DNA of 64,000 nt from Algoriphagus formosus (GTDB taxonomy: Bacteria > Bacteroidota > Bacteroidia > Cytophagales > Cyclobacteriaceae). The notes beneath the pieces were generated by a model. That model was not told the origin of the DNA. It did no database searches and saw only the letters and a program-made list of their open reading frames with translations. The stretch covers positions 62,001 through 126,000 of the forward strand of contig NZ_NIUC01000001.1 in assembly GCF_002807035.1 (NCBI RefSeq), in the 5' to 3' direction. This document shows, piece after piece, positions 34,823 through 42,857 of this stretch (position 1 is its first letter; every line of letters begins with the position of its first letter). Made by a program: the position numbers and the translations under genes.

Positions 34823-35377
34823 ATGAACAAAATCCAACTCTTTTTTCATTACCTATTCCGGTTTATCTGGAATTTGATATTCGTGATCAGCTATCCAATT
34901 CTTGCTAGTTTTGGCTTGCTCTTCATCGGCCTGACCTGGATTTTTTCAAAGCTATCCCAATTGCTTGCCCGTATTCGACCTGAGGGTAAAAAAGTAACGA
35001 TCAAAGCTTCAGATTGGGAGACCTTGCCCCATACCAATGAGCTAATTGAGGCTCTGGAAGTTAAATCAATCATGTTTGGTCCTTCAGGGTTTAAGCTTCG
35101 AAGAGTGGATGGTGTTCCTTCCATTTTATCCGATTATGTATTTGGCAATAAAGTTCGGGTGATTGAAGAAGGCTTGATTCTGGAGAAGTGGAACAGCACA
35201 GATTCCAAAGAGCTTCCTGATTTTGATATTTGTCTTTACAATCCGGATGAAGATAGCCTGAGACCACTTACCAATATCAAATGTTTTGACTGGCATGTGT
35301 CTGAGAGAGGAGAACGGGAGTTGTTTTTTAAGTGGTTTGATGGAACCCAAGGAGGAGAGGTAAAGGTCGCTCTTTAA
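34823..35377 (+). CDS. N-terminally anchored protein of unknown function
   Basis: This 184-residue protein has a long hydrophobic stretch near the N-terminus (about 10-45, one or two membrane passes) followed by a soluble, beta-rich domain of about 135 residues with many aromatic and charged residues (GPSGFKLRRVDGVPS, then WHVSERGERELFF). I recognise no family. It is 4 bp upstream of the TIGR02757 gene and shares its promoter. It may face the cytoplasm, given the positively charged residues after the hydrophobic part (inference). Confidence 0.75.
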   Translation: MNKIQLFFHYLFRFIWNLIFVISYPILASFGLLFIGLTWIFSKLSQLLARIRPEGKKVTIKASDWETLPHTNELIEALEVKSIMFGPSGFKLRRVDGVPSILSDYVFGNKVRVIEEGLILEKWNSTDSKELPDFDICLYNPDEDSLRPLTNIKCFDWHVSERGERELFFKWFDGTQGGEVKVAL

Positions 35378-35381
35378 GCCA

Positions 35382-36149
35382 ATGCAAGATCTAAAGGGCT
35401 TTTTGGATGAAAAGGTTGAGGAATACAATCAACCGGGATTTATTACTTACGATCCAATATCCATCCCACACCTATTCAAGAAAAGACAGGATATCGAAAT
35501 CGCTGGGTTTTTTGCATCTATTCTTGCATGGGGACAGCGTAAAACCATAATTTCCAAATGCTTGGAGCTTTTTCGTCTAATGGATAATGCTCCGCATGAC
35601 TTTTTGTTAAATCATCAAGAGAAGGATTTAAAGCCCTTTTTACGCTTCAAGCATCGAACCTTCAATGATATAGACACGCTTTATTTTATTCATTTTTTTG
35701 CCTGGTTTTATAGGCAGCATGATTCGCTCGAAGAAGCTTTTCTTATCGGCCAAAATCACTCTATCGATGGAATGGAAAGCATGCTGAAGGCTTTTCACGA
35801 GTTTTTCTTTTCCTTGCCAGATGCTCCTAGCCGTACGAGAAAGCATATCGCAACTCCTGCCCGAAAATCAGCCTGCAAGCGAATGAATATGTTTCTCCGC
35901 TGGATGGTTCGACAAGATGACAAAGGAGTGGATTTTGGGATATGGAAAGGTATACAGCCCGCTCAATTGATCTGTCCTTGCGATTTGCATGTGGATCGGG
36001 TTGCCAGAAAGTTGGGATTGATTACCCGAAAGCAAACCGACTGGCAGACTGCTATCGAACTTACAGAAAGACTGCGGGAAATGGATCCAAATGACCCCGT
36101 CAAATATGACTTTGCGCTTTTTGGTCTGGGAGTGGAGGAGAAGTTTTAG
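35382..36149 (+). CDS. TIGR02757 family protein
   Basis: This 255-residue soluble protein matches the TIGR02757 family by overall pattern: an N-terminal LDEKVEEYN, the IEIAGFFASILAWGQRKTI block, a KHRTFNDIDTLYFIHFF segment, RMNMFLRWMVRQDDKGVDFGIW and a C-terminal MDPNDPVKYDFALFGLG. The fold has been likened to DNA glycosylase-type helix-hairpin-helix proteins, but no activity is established. It is convergent with an ATP-grasp gene 9 bp away. Confidence 0.9.
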   Translation: MQDLKGFLDEKVEEYNQPGFITYDPISIPHLFKKRQDIEIAGFFASILAWGQRKTIISKCLELFRLMDNAPHDFLLNHQEKDLKPFLRFKHRTFNDIDTLYFIHFFAWFYRQHDSLEEAFLIGQNHSIDGMESMLKAFHEFFFSLPDAPSRTRKHIATPARKSACKRMNMFLRWMVRQDDKGVDFGIWKGIQPAQLICPCDLHVDRVARKLGLITRKQTDWQTAIELTERLREMDPNDPVKYDFALFGLGVEEKF

Positions 36150-36158
36150 AAAGTAGAA

Positions 36159-37376
36159 TTAATGAAACTTTTTCACCTCGGGTGCAGCGGCAGATGTCGA
36201 GAAATCCCGAGTTAATCGATCTGCATAATCATCCAAAAGAGCCAGAATCTTATCCCGATTTTTTGATCGTACAATCAATCCCGCATGGTATTCCAGTGGA
36301 ACTCTAAAGTACACCTCCGGGTCATCAAAGCTGCTTAAATCAGGATTTTGGAATTTGGAAAGTGTGAGTACAATTCCAGCATATTGCTTGACGCTTTTGG
36401 GGAGTTTATACTCCTTTCCTCTGGCAAGAGAATCTTCGATTTTAGCCCATTCAGTCCAGAGATTGATGGATGTAGCTGCTTCCACCATTTCTGCCAAATG
36501 AGCTCCTCCCACGCGCGAAGAGGTTTCTAAAAAGTAGATTTCCCCATCTTCATGACACTTGATGAATTCGGTATGAGTGGCTCCCGACTTTAGGCCAAAG
36601 GCCTTCATGATATCTTTGTTGACCTTTTTGATGGCTTTTTCGTCGACCGAACCATACTCCAAATTGGCTGATCGGAAAATTCCACCTCCTTGGGATATTT
36701 CCATGGGGGTTGCTAAGTATTTGGAAACGGTCAAAAAGATGTTTTTACCATCTAGCATCAAGCCATCCGCATGATAGACATCTCCTGGCTTAAATTGCTC
36801 CACGAGGTAATAAAGGCGATTGTCTCCGAGTTCATGGATATGTTTCCAGAGCTCCTCCTTGTTGTGTACCTTAATGATACCGTGTGCTGAGGCTTCGGAG
36901 CGAGGCTTCAGTACCCAAGGCGCAGGAATATGATCCGCATATTGGTTGATATCCTCGTCATTAAATAGAGGAGAGAAGGCAGGCACATTGATTCCTGCAT
37001 CTTGCGCTTTGATCCGCATGGCAAGCTTGTCTCGGAAGTATCGACCGGTAGTTTGCCCCATTCCCGAGATCCGCAGGTTTTCTCGAAGGAAAGTTGCTTT
37101 TTCTACATCATAATCATCCAAAGCGACAATGGCGTCGATCTTATTCTCCTTCATCAGCCCTCCGACTCCTTGTAGGAGTAAATTCAAATCCCAATCCAAA
37201 TCTTGGCCTGGCATATAAAAAACTTCATCGATGTATTCAAAAGCCCAAGGATGCTCTTTGAGATTTTCTGATGTCACCAAAAAGACTCGATTCCCTTGTT
37301 TCTTGAGGGAGATTAAAAATGCATTTCCTTTGAAGTAGTTGGAGATGCAGAGAAAAGTTTTGCCCGAAGTATCCAT
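36159..37376 (-). CDS. ATP-grasp domain protein
   Basis: This 405-residue cytoplasmic protein has a Rossmann-like N-terminal part (about 1-110, with IDAIVALDDYDVEKA) and an ATP-grasp core (about 115-320) with WVLKPRSEASAHGIIKV for ATP binding, VEQFKPGDVYHADGL, and the metal-binding FIKCHEDGEIYFLETSSRVGG. Such enzymes ligate a carboxylate to an amine or thiol through an acyl-phosphate; the substrates here are unknown. It lies 1 bp after the M17 aminopeptidase gene, with an esterase upstream, so a peptide-like substrate or product is plausible (inference). Confidence 0.88.
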   Translation of the reverse strand: MDTSGKTFLCISNYFKGNAFLISLKKQGNRVFLVTSENLKEHPWAFEYIDEVFYMPGQDLDWDLNLLLQGVGGLMKENKIDAIVALDDYDVEKATFLRENLRISGMGQTTGRYFRDKLAMRIKAQDAGINVPAFSPLFNDEDINQYADHIPAPWVLKPRSEASAHGIIKVHNKEELWKHIHELGDNRLYYLVEQFKPGDVYHADGLMLDGKNIFLTVSKYLATPMEISQGGGIFRSANLEYGSVDEKAIKKVNKDIMKAFGLKSGATHTEFIKCHEDGEIYFLETSSRVGGAHLAEMVEAATSINLWTEWAKIEDSLARGKEYKLPKSVKQYAGIVLTLSKFQNPDLSSFDDPEVYFRVPLEYHAGLIVRSKNRDKILALLDDYADRLTRDFSTSAAAPEVKKFH

Positions 37377-37377
37377 T

Positions 37378-38799
37378 TTAAAGAAGATTTTCGATCAAAT
37401 TAAGCAATAAATTGACACCATAGGATGTGCCGGATTTGGTTTTTGTAAACTCACTATCTCCGAAGGCTACACCGGCAATATCTAAATGTGCCCAAGATGG
37501 ATGCTCATTGGTGAAAGCTTGCAAAAATGTAGCCGCTGTGATAGCTCCTGCAAGAGGCTTTCCATGATAATTTCGAATGTCCGCAATCTCACTATCCATT
37601 TCTTTAGCATATTCTTTCCAGATAGGTAGAGGCCATGATTTTTCACCTATTCCAATACCTGAATCCTGAATTTGCTTGGACAAGGATTCATCATTAGAAA
37701 ACAAAGCTGCGCATTCATACCCGAAAGTTCCAACAGCTGATCCAGTCAATGTTGCAAAATCAAGGATGTGATCAGTTTGGTAATTTTTGACCAAATAAGC
37801 CAACCCATCTGCTAAAATCAACCGTCCTTCTGCGTCGGTATCGACGATTTCTATGCTTTTACCTGAGTAGCTTTCAATGACTTCGGAAGGTAGATAGGCA
37901 TCCTTGTCAATAGCATTTTCCACAGTTGGCACGATGCAAGTCAGGTTGATTGGGACCTGAAGGGAAGCGATAAGTTGGGTTGCTGCCAAAACCGCCGCTG
38001 CACCGCCCATGTCTGACTTCATGTAATGCATCCCCTGAGTCTTCACATTGAGTCCTCCGGTATCAAAAGTGACTCCTTTTCCGACCAGTCCGATGTGTTT
38101 TTTGGCTTTAGGCTGTCTATACTCCAAAATGATGAATTGGGGTTCTTTAGCAGAACCTCTTGCCACTGCCAAAAAGGCTTCAAGGCCCTCTGATTTTGCT
38201 TTTTTCCGATCAAAGATTTTTGCTTTCAGGCTTAGCTTCTTGGATGTCTTTTTTGCCCAATCCGCCAAATACTTAGGGGTAAGTACATTTGGAGGAAGAT
38301 CTACCATCAGTAAGGCCTCCATCTTGGCATCCAAGATCTTCTCTGCACGGAAAAGTGTCTTTTTGGCTTCGGGTGAATTAGAACGGATAGCTACTTTCAG
38401 TTTTTGAAACTGTTCTTTTCTCTCCTTCTTGAAAAAATCTAAATGGTAAGCTCCTAATCCTAAGCCAATTATACTTGCTTCCATCAAATCCACCTGGTCA
38501 ATTTGACTGAAGTTCAATTCTATATTTTCCTTCACCCAATCTCCCTGCTTGGCCAATACTCTTCGGAAAGCATTCTCAACTGATTTATAGCTTGGACTAT
38601 CGCCTAAACCCAGCAGAAGAATGATTTGACTATCATTAGAGAAAGCATAATGCGTATTTTCCTTCCCGCTGAAAAGCAGTTCTGATATACTTTGTTGCGG
38701 AAAGTTTTGGCTTAAAAAATCGGAAACCTGATCGCTTTTAAGAGGAAAAATTTTGAGGGAAGTCTGTGATTTTGACTTTGGATTCAGTTGAAATTGCAT
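37378..38799 (-). CDS. M17 leucyl aminopeptidase family protein
   Basis: This 473-residue protein has the variable N-terminal domain (about 1-165) and the M17 catalytic domain with its two-metal site: VGKGVTFDTGGLNVK (Lys and Asp ligands), KSDMGGAAAVL, and the bicarbonate/metal motif TDAEGRLILADGLAY. It removes N-terminal residues from peptides in the cytoplasm, usually as a hexamer. It is the middle gene of a three-gene unit with an esterase (6 bp upstream) and an ATP-grasp enzyme (1 bp downstream). Confidence 0.95.
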   Translation of the reverse strand: MQFQLNPKSKSQTSLKIFPLKSDQVSDFLSQNFPQQSISELLFSGKENTHYAFSNDSQIILLLGLGDSPSYKSVENAFRRVLAKQGDWVKENIELNFSQIDQVDLMEASIIGLGLGAYHLDFFKKERKEQFQKLKVAIRSNSPEAKKTLFRAEKILDAKMEALLMVDLPPNVLTPKYLADWAKKTSKKLSLKAKIFDRKKAKSEGLEAFLAVARGSAKEPQFIILEYRQPKAKKHIGLVGKGVTFDTGGLNVKTQGMHYMKSDMGGAAAVLAATQLIASLQVPINLTCIVPTVENAIDKDAYLPSEVIESYSGKSIEIVDTDAEGRLILADGLAYLVKNYQTDHILDFATLTGSAVGTFGYECAALFSNDESLSKQIQDSGIGIGEKSWPLPIWKEYAKEMDSEIADIRNYHGKPLAGAITAATFLQAFTNEHPSWAHLDIAGVAFGDSEFTKTKSGTSYGVNLLLNLIENLL

Positions 38800-38805
38800 A
38801 TTTAT

Positions 38806-39927
38806 TTAGTCAGGTTTGTCACTAAAGAAAAGCCATTCGATGGCTTTTGGGAACTCATCGCTCCAGTATCTTTCATTGTGTTTTCCTTCCATATTGATGG
38901 AAAGGCGCACTTTCATTTTTCCTTGAAGGCTTTCTCGTCTTAGCAGCCGCTTTCGGAATTTGGTCACATGCTTGACCATGGTTTCGCTTTCGTCTCCGCC
39001 TGCATAGAGGTAAAGTCTAGTTTCCTGCGGTTCAAAAATATCCAAAAAACCAAGCTTGATCTTGGGTATGACCCAAAGCGAAGGAGAGAAGACCATCAAC
39101 TTTCCAAATACCTCCGGATAGATCAATCCTGAAAAAATACTCACCAGACCTCCCATGGAACTTCCACCAATACCTGTGAATTCACGTTCAGCTTTGGTGC
39201 GGAAAGTTTTATCCACAAAAGGCTTCAAGGTGTCGGTGATGAAGCGGATATATTTTTTTCCGTGACCTGCACCTAGTAGGGTTCGGCCGACATTGTATTC
39301 CTGAATGCGCTCTGATTCTGCATGCTCGATGGCAATGACGATAATCTTCCCAATTCCGTAGTCCGACATGACCGCCAGCTTTTTGTCTATCTGCCAGTTG
39401 AATTCGGACTTTTCGTTGAAGAGGTTTTGAGCGTCTTGTAGGTAGAGAACCGGGTAATGCTCATCACTAGTGTCGTAATCATGGGGGAGGAGTGCCCAGA
39501 TTTTGCGGGTTTTATTGAGTTGGGGAATTTCAAATTCCTCCGAGATCAAATGCACCTTTGGCAATTGACTTGGGCGGTAAGGAAGCCAGTTGTGACGCCA
39601 TTTAGCTACTTTTTCAACTCGCTCGAGTTGATCATCATTCCAATGCCGATTGGGAGTTTTATTTCCGTATCGATCAATTTCGACTTCAGACCAGTCTCCT
39701 TTTGTGAATTTGTAGATCAGTTCTCCTTCAAACTCTTCACCTTCCGGAAATTCAAACTCATAGCGCCCCTCTTCAATTTTTTCCATGCGGAAATTATAGT
39801 CCTGAGTCGCCCAATTATTGAAATTACCCGAAATATATACGGGTCTATTATCATCATTCGGAGTGATTAGAATGATTTTTTTGGTATGGGTGACAGTGGA
39901 CTTTACAGGAGGCTCTTGTGAATTCAT
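38806..39927 (-). CDS. Enterochelin-esterase-like hydrolase with N-terminal E-set domain
   Basis: This 373-residue protein has an N-terminal glycogen-binding/E-set type beta domain (about 15-105, ISGNFNNWATQDYNF) and an esterase-D-type alpha/beta hydrolase domain (about 125-370). The nucleophile elbow is GGSSMGG with Ser257; LYLQDAQNLF and a C-terminal HNERYW supply likely oxyanion and His elements. No signal peptide is visible, so it should be cytoplasmic. The family cleaves esters of siderophores, glycans or phenolics; no siderophore genes are near. A -7 box TATTTTTG lies 30 nt upstream. Confidence 0.9.
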   Translation of the reverse strand: MNSQEPPVKSTVTHTKKIILITPNDDNRPVYISGNFNNWATQDYNFRMEKIEEGRYEFEFPEGEEFEGELIYKFTKGDWSEVEIDRYGNKTPNRHWNDDQLERVEKVAKWRHNWLPYRPSQLPKVHLISEEFEIPQLNKTRKIWALLPHDYDTSDEHYPVLYLQDAQNLFNEKSEFNWQIDKKLAVMSDYGIGKIIVIAIEHAESERIQEYNVGRTLLGAGHGKKYIRFITDTLKPFVDKTFRTKAEREFTGIGGSSMGGLVSIFSGLIYPEVFGKLMVFSPSLWVIPKIKLGFLDIFEPQETRLYLYAGGDESETMVKHVTKFRKRLLRRESLQGKMKVRLSINMEGKHNERYWSDEFPKAIEWLFFSDKPD

Positions 39928-39957
39928 CAGCAGGTAGCAGGCGATGGCTTAGCCTTG

Positions 39958-39965
39958 CAAAAATA
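39958..39965 (-). promoter_or_regulatory. Promoter -7 box of the esterase-pepA-ATP-grasp unit
   Basis: TATTTTTG on the minus strand matches TAnnTTTG exactly and lies 30 nt before the esterase ATG. Confidence 0.45.
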
Positions 39966-40034
39966 GCTTATACCGCTTCAAAATGAAATGTAATTGAAAA
40001 TGATTATTCAGAATGTGAAAAAGAGGTGTTTCTG

Positions 40035-41759
40035 TCAAACTCTTTCATGAGGTCTAAAGCGGATTTCTTCTGGGTAGGGGAATGCATGAATGAGTTCACC
40101 GCTTTTAATTCTTTTTTGAATCTTTTGCCAATGCAGCGGGTCGAAAAGGTTTTTGTGATAATTCAGAAAATGTTCTTTTAAATCTTCTCTGCCAATCATC
40201 CAGCGCCGAAAATCTTCTGGAAAGACGTCATTTTTGGCAATATCATACCAAGGCTCGGAGGCATAGATTTGCTCATAAGTTTCCGCTTTTGGTTTCACTC
40301 GGAAGTTCATATCTGTCAAAAACTCAATCTCATCGTAATCATAGAAAATGACTCTTTTTTGACGGGTGAGTCCAAAGTTTTTGGTCATCATATCACCTGG
40401 GAAAATATTCGCCTGCGCCAATTGTAATATAGCTCTACCATAATCCTCTGCCGCTTCCAAACCTTCCTCTGTAGTGCAATCGTCCAAGTAAAGGTTGAGT
40501 GGTATCATCTTGCGCTCAGTGTACAAGTGTTTGATAATCAATTCATTGTTTTCAATTTTCAAGAGCGAGTTGCAGGTATTTCTTAACTCCTTCATCAGTT
40601 CCGAACTAATGCGATCAAGTGGAAGGTGAAAGTATTCGAATTCATGGGTGTCTGCCATCCTACCAACGCGATCATGTAATGAAACCAACTTGTATTTCTC
40701 CCTTACTTCTTGCCGGGTCATGCTTTTTGGCGGTTCAAAATGATCCTTTACCAGCTTGAAAACCACATCTATAGAGGGGGAGGTGAACACAGTCATCACC
40801 ATGCCTTTGACTCCAGGGGCAGGAATAAACTCATCCGAAGATTGATTTATATGGTCCAGAAAGTCACGGTAGAATAGCGTTTTTCCATGTTTGTTGAACC
40901 CAATTGCATTATAGAGTTCATGCGTCTTTTTATGAGAAATGACTGAGCTTAGAAAACCAACCACTTGCGAAGGGACATCAGCTTCGACCATAAAATAGGA
41001 GCGGGTAAAGCTGAACAAGTGACTCATAATCTGCCGATCAAAAATCAGAGTATCCACGAAAACACCTTTCTCTCCATGAAGCATAGGTATAATAAATGGC
41101 ATCCACTTTTCACCAACGAAGGTCCTTCCTATCAGGTATGCAGCCTTGTTTCGATAAAAGACCGATTTGAGTATTTCTGTGGTAGTTTCTGGGCCCGGAT
41201 TGTACCGGGTGAGAATGACGTCTTTGACACTTTGAATTAGAAACTGGATATCCTGCTCCTTATTCATGTATGGAACTCCCATATCAAAATCATCCAAAAT
41301 CTTTCGGATGATTGGCTCAAGTCCCATTTGACTGGGATAGACATGGATCATATCGCTATCTCTACTCCATTCACAAGATTCATGGCCCTCCGTCAGGTAC
41401 ATTAATTCGGCATCTACTGACATTCCAGGAAAAGCTTTGCGGATGACTGAGTTGAAAAAAGTTTCGGCCAACTCCACATCTGGCCTTCCCAATATCATGC
41501 TTTGGTACTCTTTCCTAATAGAAGACCAAATGCCTCTGTCGGAAGCAGTCTCCCCAAGCTTTTCATGAAATTCATCCGCTAGTTGGAATAGAAGATCCTT
41601 GTACAATCTCAACCTTTGTCGATGGTTGATTTGCATGTTTTGCCAATTTCGTTCCCTGAAATATTTTGGAGCGAGTCGTGTATAGGTATTGAAGCTCCGG
41701 ATGTAGCTTTCAAATCCATCAAAGATTCTTTTGGCCAATGATTGGGGACTATGCGGCAT
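40035..41759 (-). CDS. aceK: Isocitrate dehydrogenase kinase/phosphatase
   Basis: This 574-residue protein matches AceK along its length: a regulatory N-terminal half and a kinase-like C-terminal half with ATP-binding MLHGEKGVFVDTLIFD and the catalytic NFGLTRQKRVIFYDYDE. AceK phosphorylates and dephosphorylates isocitrate dehydrogenase, steering isocitrate into the glyoxylate shunt during growth on acetate or fatty acids. It is best known from Proteobacteria. The usual aceA/aceB neighbours are absent, so the gene is detached from the shunt operon. A near-consensus -7 box (TATTTTCG, 41780-41787) and a LacI-type palindrome (41836-41851) lie upstream. Confidence 0.95.
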   Translation of the reverse strand: MPHSPQSLAKRIFDGFESYIRSFNTYTRLAPKYFRERNWQNMQINHRQRLRLYKDLLFQLADEFHEKLGETASDRGIWSSIRKEYQSMILGRPDVELAETFFNSVIRKAFPGMSVDAELMYLTEGHESCEWSRDSDMIHVYPSQMGLEPIIRKILDDFDMGVPYMNKEQDIQFLIQSVKDVILTRYNPGPETTTEILKSVFYRNKAAYLIGRTFVGEKWMPFIIPMLHGEKGVFVDTLIFDRQIMSHLFSFTRSYFMVEADVPSQVVGFLSSVISHKKTHELYNAIGFNKHGKTLFYRDFLDHINQSSDEFIPAPGVKGMVMTVFTSPSIDVVFKLVKDHFEPPKSMTRQEVREKYKLVSLHDRVGRMADTHEFEYFHLPLDRISSELMKELRNTCNSLLKIENNELIIKHLYTERKMIPLNLYLDDCTTEEGLEAAEDYGRAILQLAQANIFPGDMMTKNFGLTRQKRVIFYDYDEIEFLTDMNFRVKPKAETYEQIYASEPWYDIAKNDVFPEDFRRWMIGREDLKEHFLNYHKNLFDPLHWQKIQKRIKSGELIHAFPYPEEIRFRPHERV

Positions 41760-41835
41760 TGCTTGGCTGAGTATTTTTCCGAAAATACAGAAAAAATAAG
41801 ACCCTTCAGGATTGTAATGAAAAAGTGAAAATTTA

Positions 41836-41851
41836 TGCAGACGATTGCATA
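41836..41851. promoter_or_regulatory. LacI-type operator candidate 1
   Basis: TGCAGACGATTGCA (41837-41850) has a central CG and symmetric TGCA ends, agreeing at 12 of 14 positions with the palindrome TGCAATCGATTGCA. The site lies about 50 bases upstream of the aceK -7 box. Confidence 0.4.
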
Positions 41852-41978
41852 AAACTTTGATTAAATCTAGATAGAATATTATTTAAATTTTTTTTAAAAA
41901 ATATTTCTGGCTTTAGGCTTGATTTTAAATGATTTAGGTCAAAAATCATTTGGAAAATAAAATTTTGAAAATCTTTCG

Positions 41979-41988
41979 CAATCGATTG
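41979..41988. promoter_or_regulatory. LacI-type operator candidate 2
   Basis: CAATCGATTG is a perfect 10-bp palindrome with central CG, inside GCAATCGATTGT. It directly abuts the TTTG (-33) element of a plus-strand promoter at 41989-42020, so a bound repressor would block it. Confidence 0.45.
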
Positions 41989-42020
41989 TTTGGAGTAATA
42001 GAAAACATTTTCTACTTTTC
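41989..42020 (+). promoter_or_regulatory. Candidate promoter for a small RNA
   Basis: TTTG (41989-41992), 20 nt, then TACTTTTC (42013-42020) fits the Bacteroidota promoter layout with one -7 mismatch. It points at a terminator 54 bases further on, with no ORF between. Confidence 0.35.
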
Positions 42021-42024
42021 GACA

Positions 42025-42103
42025 GTATTCATAATCGAATATCTACAATAGGTTTAATAGGTTTGAGAGCAGGAAAAGGTCGGGTATTAGCCCGGCCTTT
42101 TTT
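42025..42103 (+). ncRNA. Candidate small RNA, about 80 nt
   Basis: The unit promoter (41989-42020), non-coding body, terminator (42074-42103) encloses no ORF and lies between the divergent aceK and Nudix genes. The body carries the tandem 9-nt repeat ATAGGTTTA/ATAGGTTTG (42048-42065). No known RNA family was recognised. It could also be a leader or attenuator for the Nudix gene, but that gene has its own -7-like box after the terminator. Transcription is an inference. Confidence 0.3.
42074..42103 (+). terminator. Intrinsic terminator without an upstream gene
   Basis: AAAAGGTCGGG (42074-42084) pairs with CCCGGCCTTTT (one G-U wobble) across a 6-nt loop and runs into a T-tract ending at 42103. 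No plus-strand gene lies upstream within 300 bases, since aceK is on the other strand. Confidence 0.8.
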
Positions 42104-42163
42104 GTGTTTAAATTGGGCCATTTTTGGATTGTCTTATTGGAAGTCTGTTATCTTGCAGAAGAC

Positions 42164-42796
42164 ATGAATCATGATGAATTAATCGTTTTTTTGAAGGATC
42201 GGCTCCGCCATCCATTGCCGGGGAAGGAGGCACATATACAAATGGCTCCTCAACCCATAGATTTGCGTCGCTTTGACCCAAAGGTTCCGCTCCATCATCG
42301 AAAAGGTGCTGTTTTGCTCGTCTTTTATCCAGGAAAGTCCGAAGTGCTTTTTCCATTGATCAAAAGGCCAGTATACAAGGGAGTTCATAGCGGACAGATT
42401 GCCCTTCCGGGCGGAAAGATGGATCCTGGAGATACAGATATCATCCATACGGCTTTGAGGGAAGCTCAGGAAGAGGTTGCGGTGAATGCAGAGAGGGTTC
42501 AGATCCTCGGAAAGCTAACCGATCTTTATATTCCCACATCCAATTTTCTCGTGACGCCTGTAATCGGCGCGATTCATGAAGTTCCTGAGTTTGTGCCTGA
42601 AATCAGGGAAGTCGATATGATCCTACCTACGCAACTCGATTTTATTCTCAATTCGGAAAGAAGGCAACGGACGATTTTGAAAATCAATCAGGAATTAGAA
42701 TTAGATACGCCATACTTCGATCTTCACGGAGAAATCGTCTGGGGAGCCACAGCCATGATATTGAGTGAGTTGGCACATATGCTTGCAGAAGGCTGA
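42164..42796 (+). CDS. Nudix hydrolase, CoA pyrophosphatase type
   Basis: I start at MNHDELIVF (210 residues) because the longer reading begins at a non-canonical context that overlaps the promoter. The Nudix box is intact (GGKMDPGDTD, then ALREAQEEVAV), preceded by the CoA-type HSGQIALPGG motif, so cleavage of coenzyme A or acyl-CoA to 4-phosphopantetheine and 3,5-ADP is likely. It is a cytoplasmic housekeeping or CoA-recycling enzyme. A TATCTTGC element (42149-42156) ends 7 nt before the ATG. Confidence 0.92.
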   Translation: MNHDELIVFLKDRLRHPLPGKEAHIQMAPQPIDLRRFDPKVPLHHRKGAVLLVFYPGKSEVLFPLIKRPVYKGVHSGQIALPGGKMDPGDTDIIHTALREAQEEVAVNAERVQILGKLTDLYIPTSNFLVTPVIGAIHEVPEFVPEIREVDMILPTQLDFILNSERRQRTILKINQELELDTPYFDLHGEIVWGATAMILSELAHMLAEG

Positions 42797-42857
42797 TCTA
42801 TTTCTATTGGGCTTTTGACCTTTTGTTGGTATTGTTGTAAAAACTAACCAGAAAAGT

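Noticed and set aside
41760-42163. Possible tRNA, riboswitch or small ORF in the aceK-Nudix spacer
   Set aside because: No cloverleaf, known riboswitch motif or ORF with a plausible start was seen. The terminator and palindromes are reported instead as a candidate small RNA.
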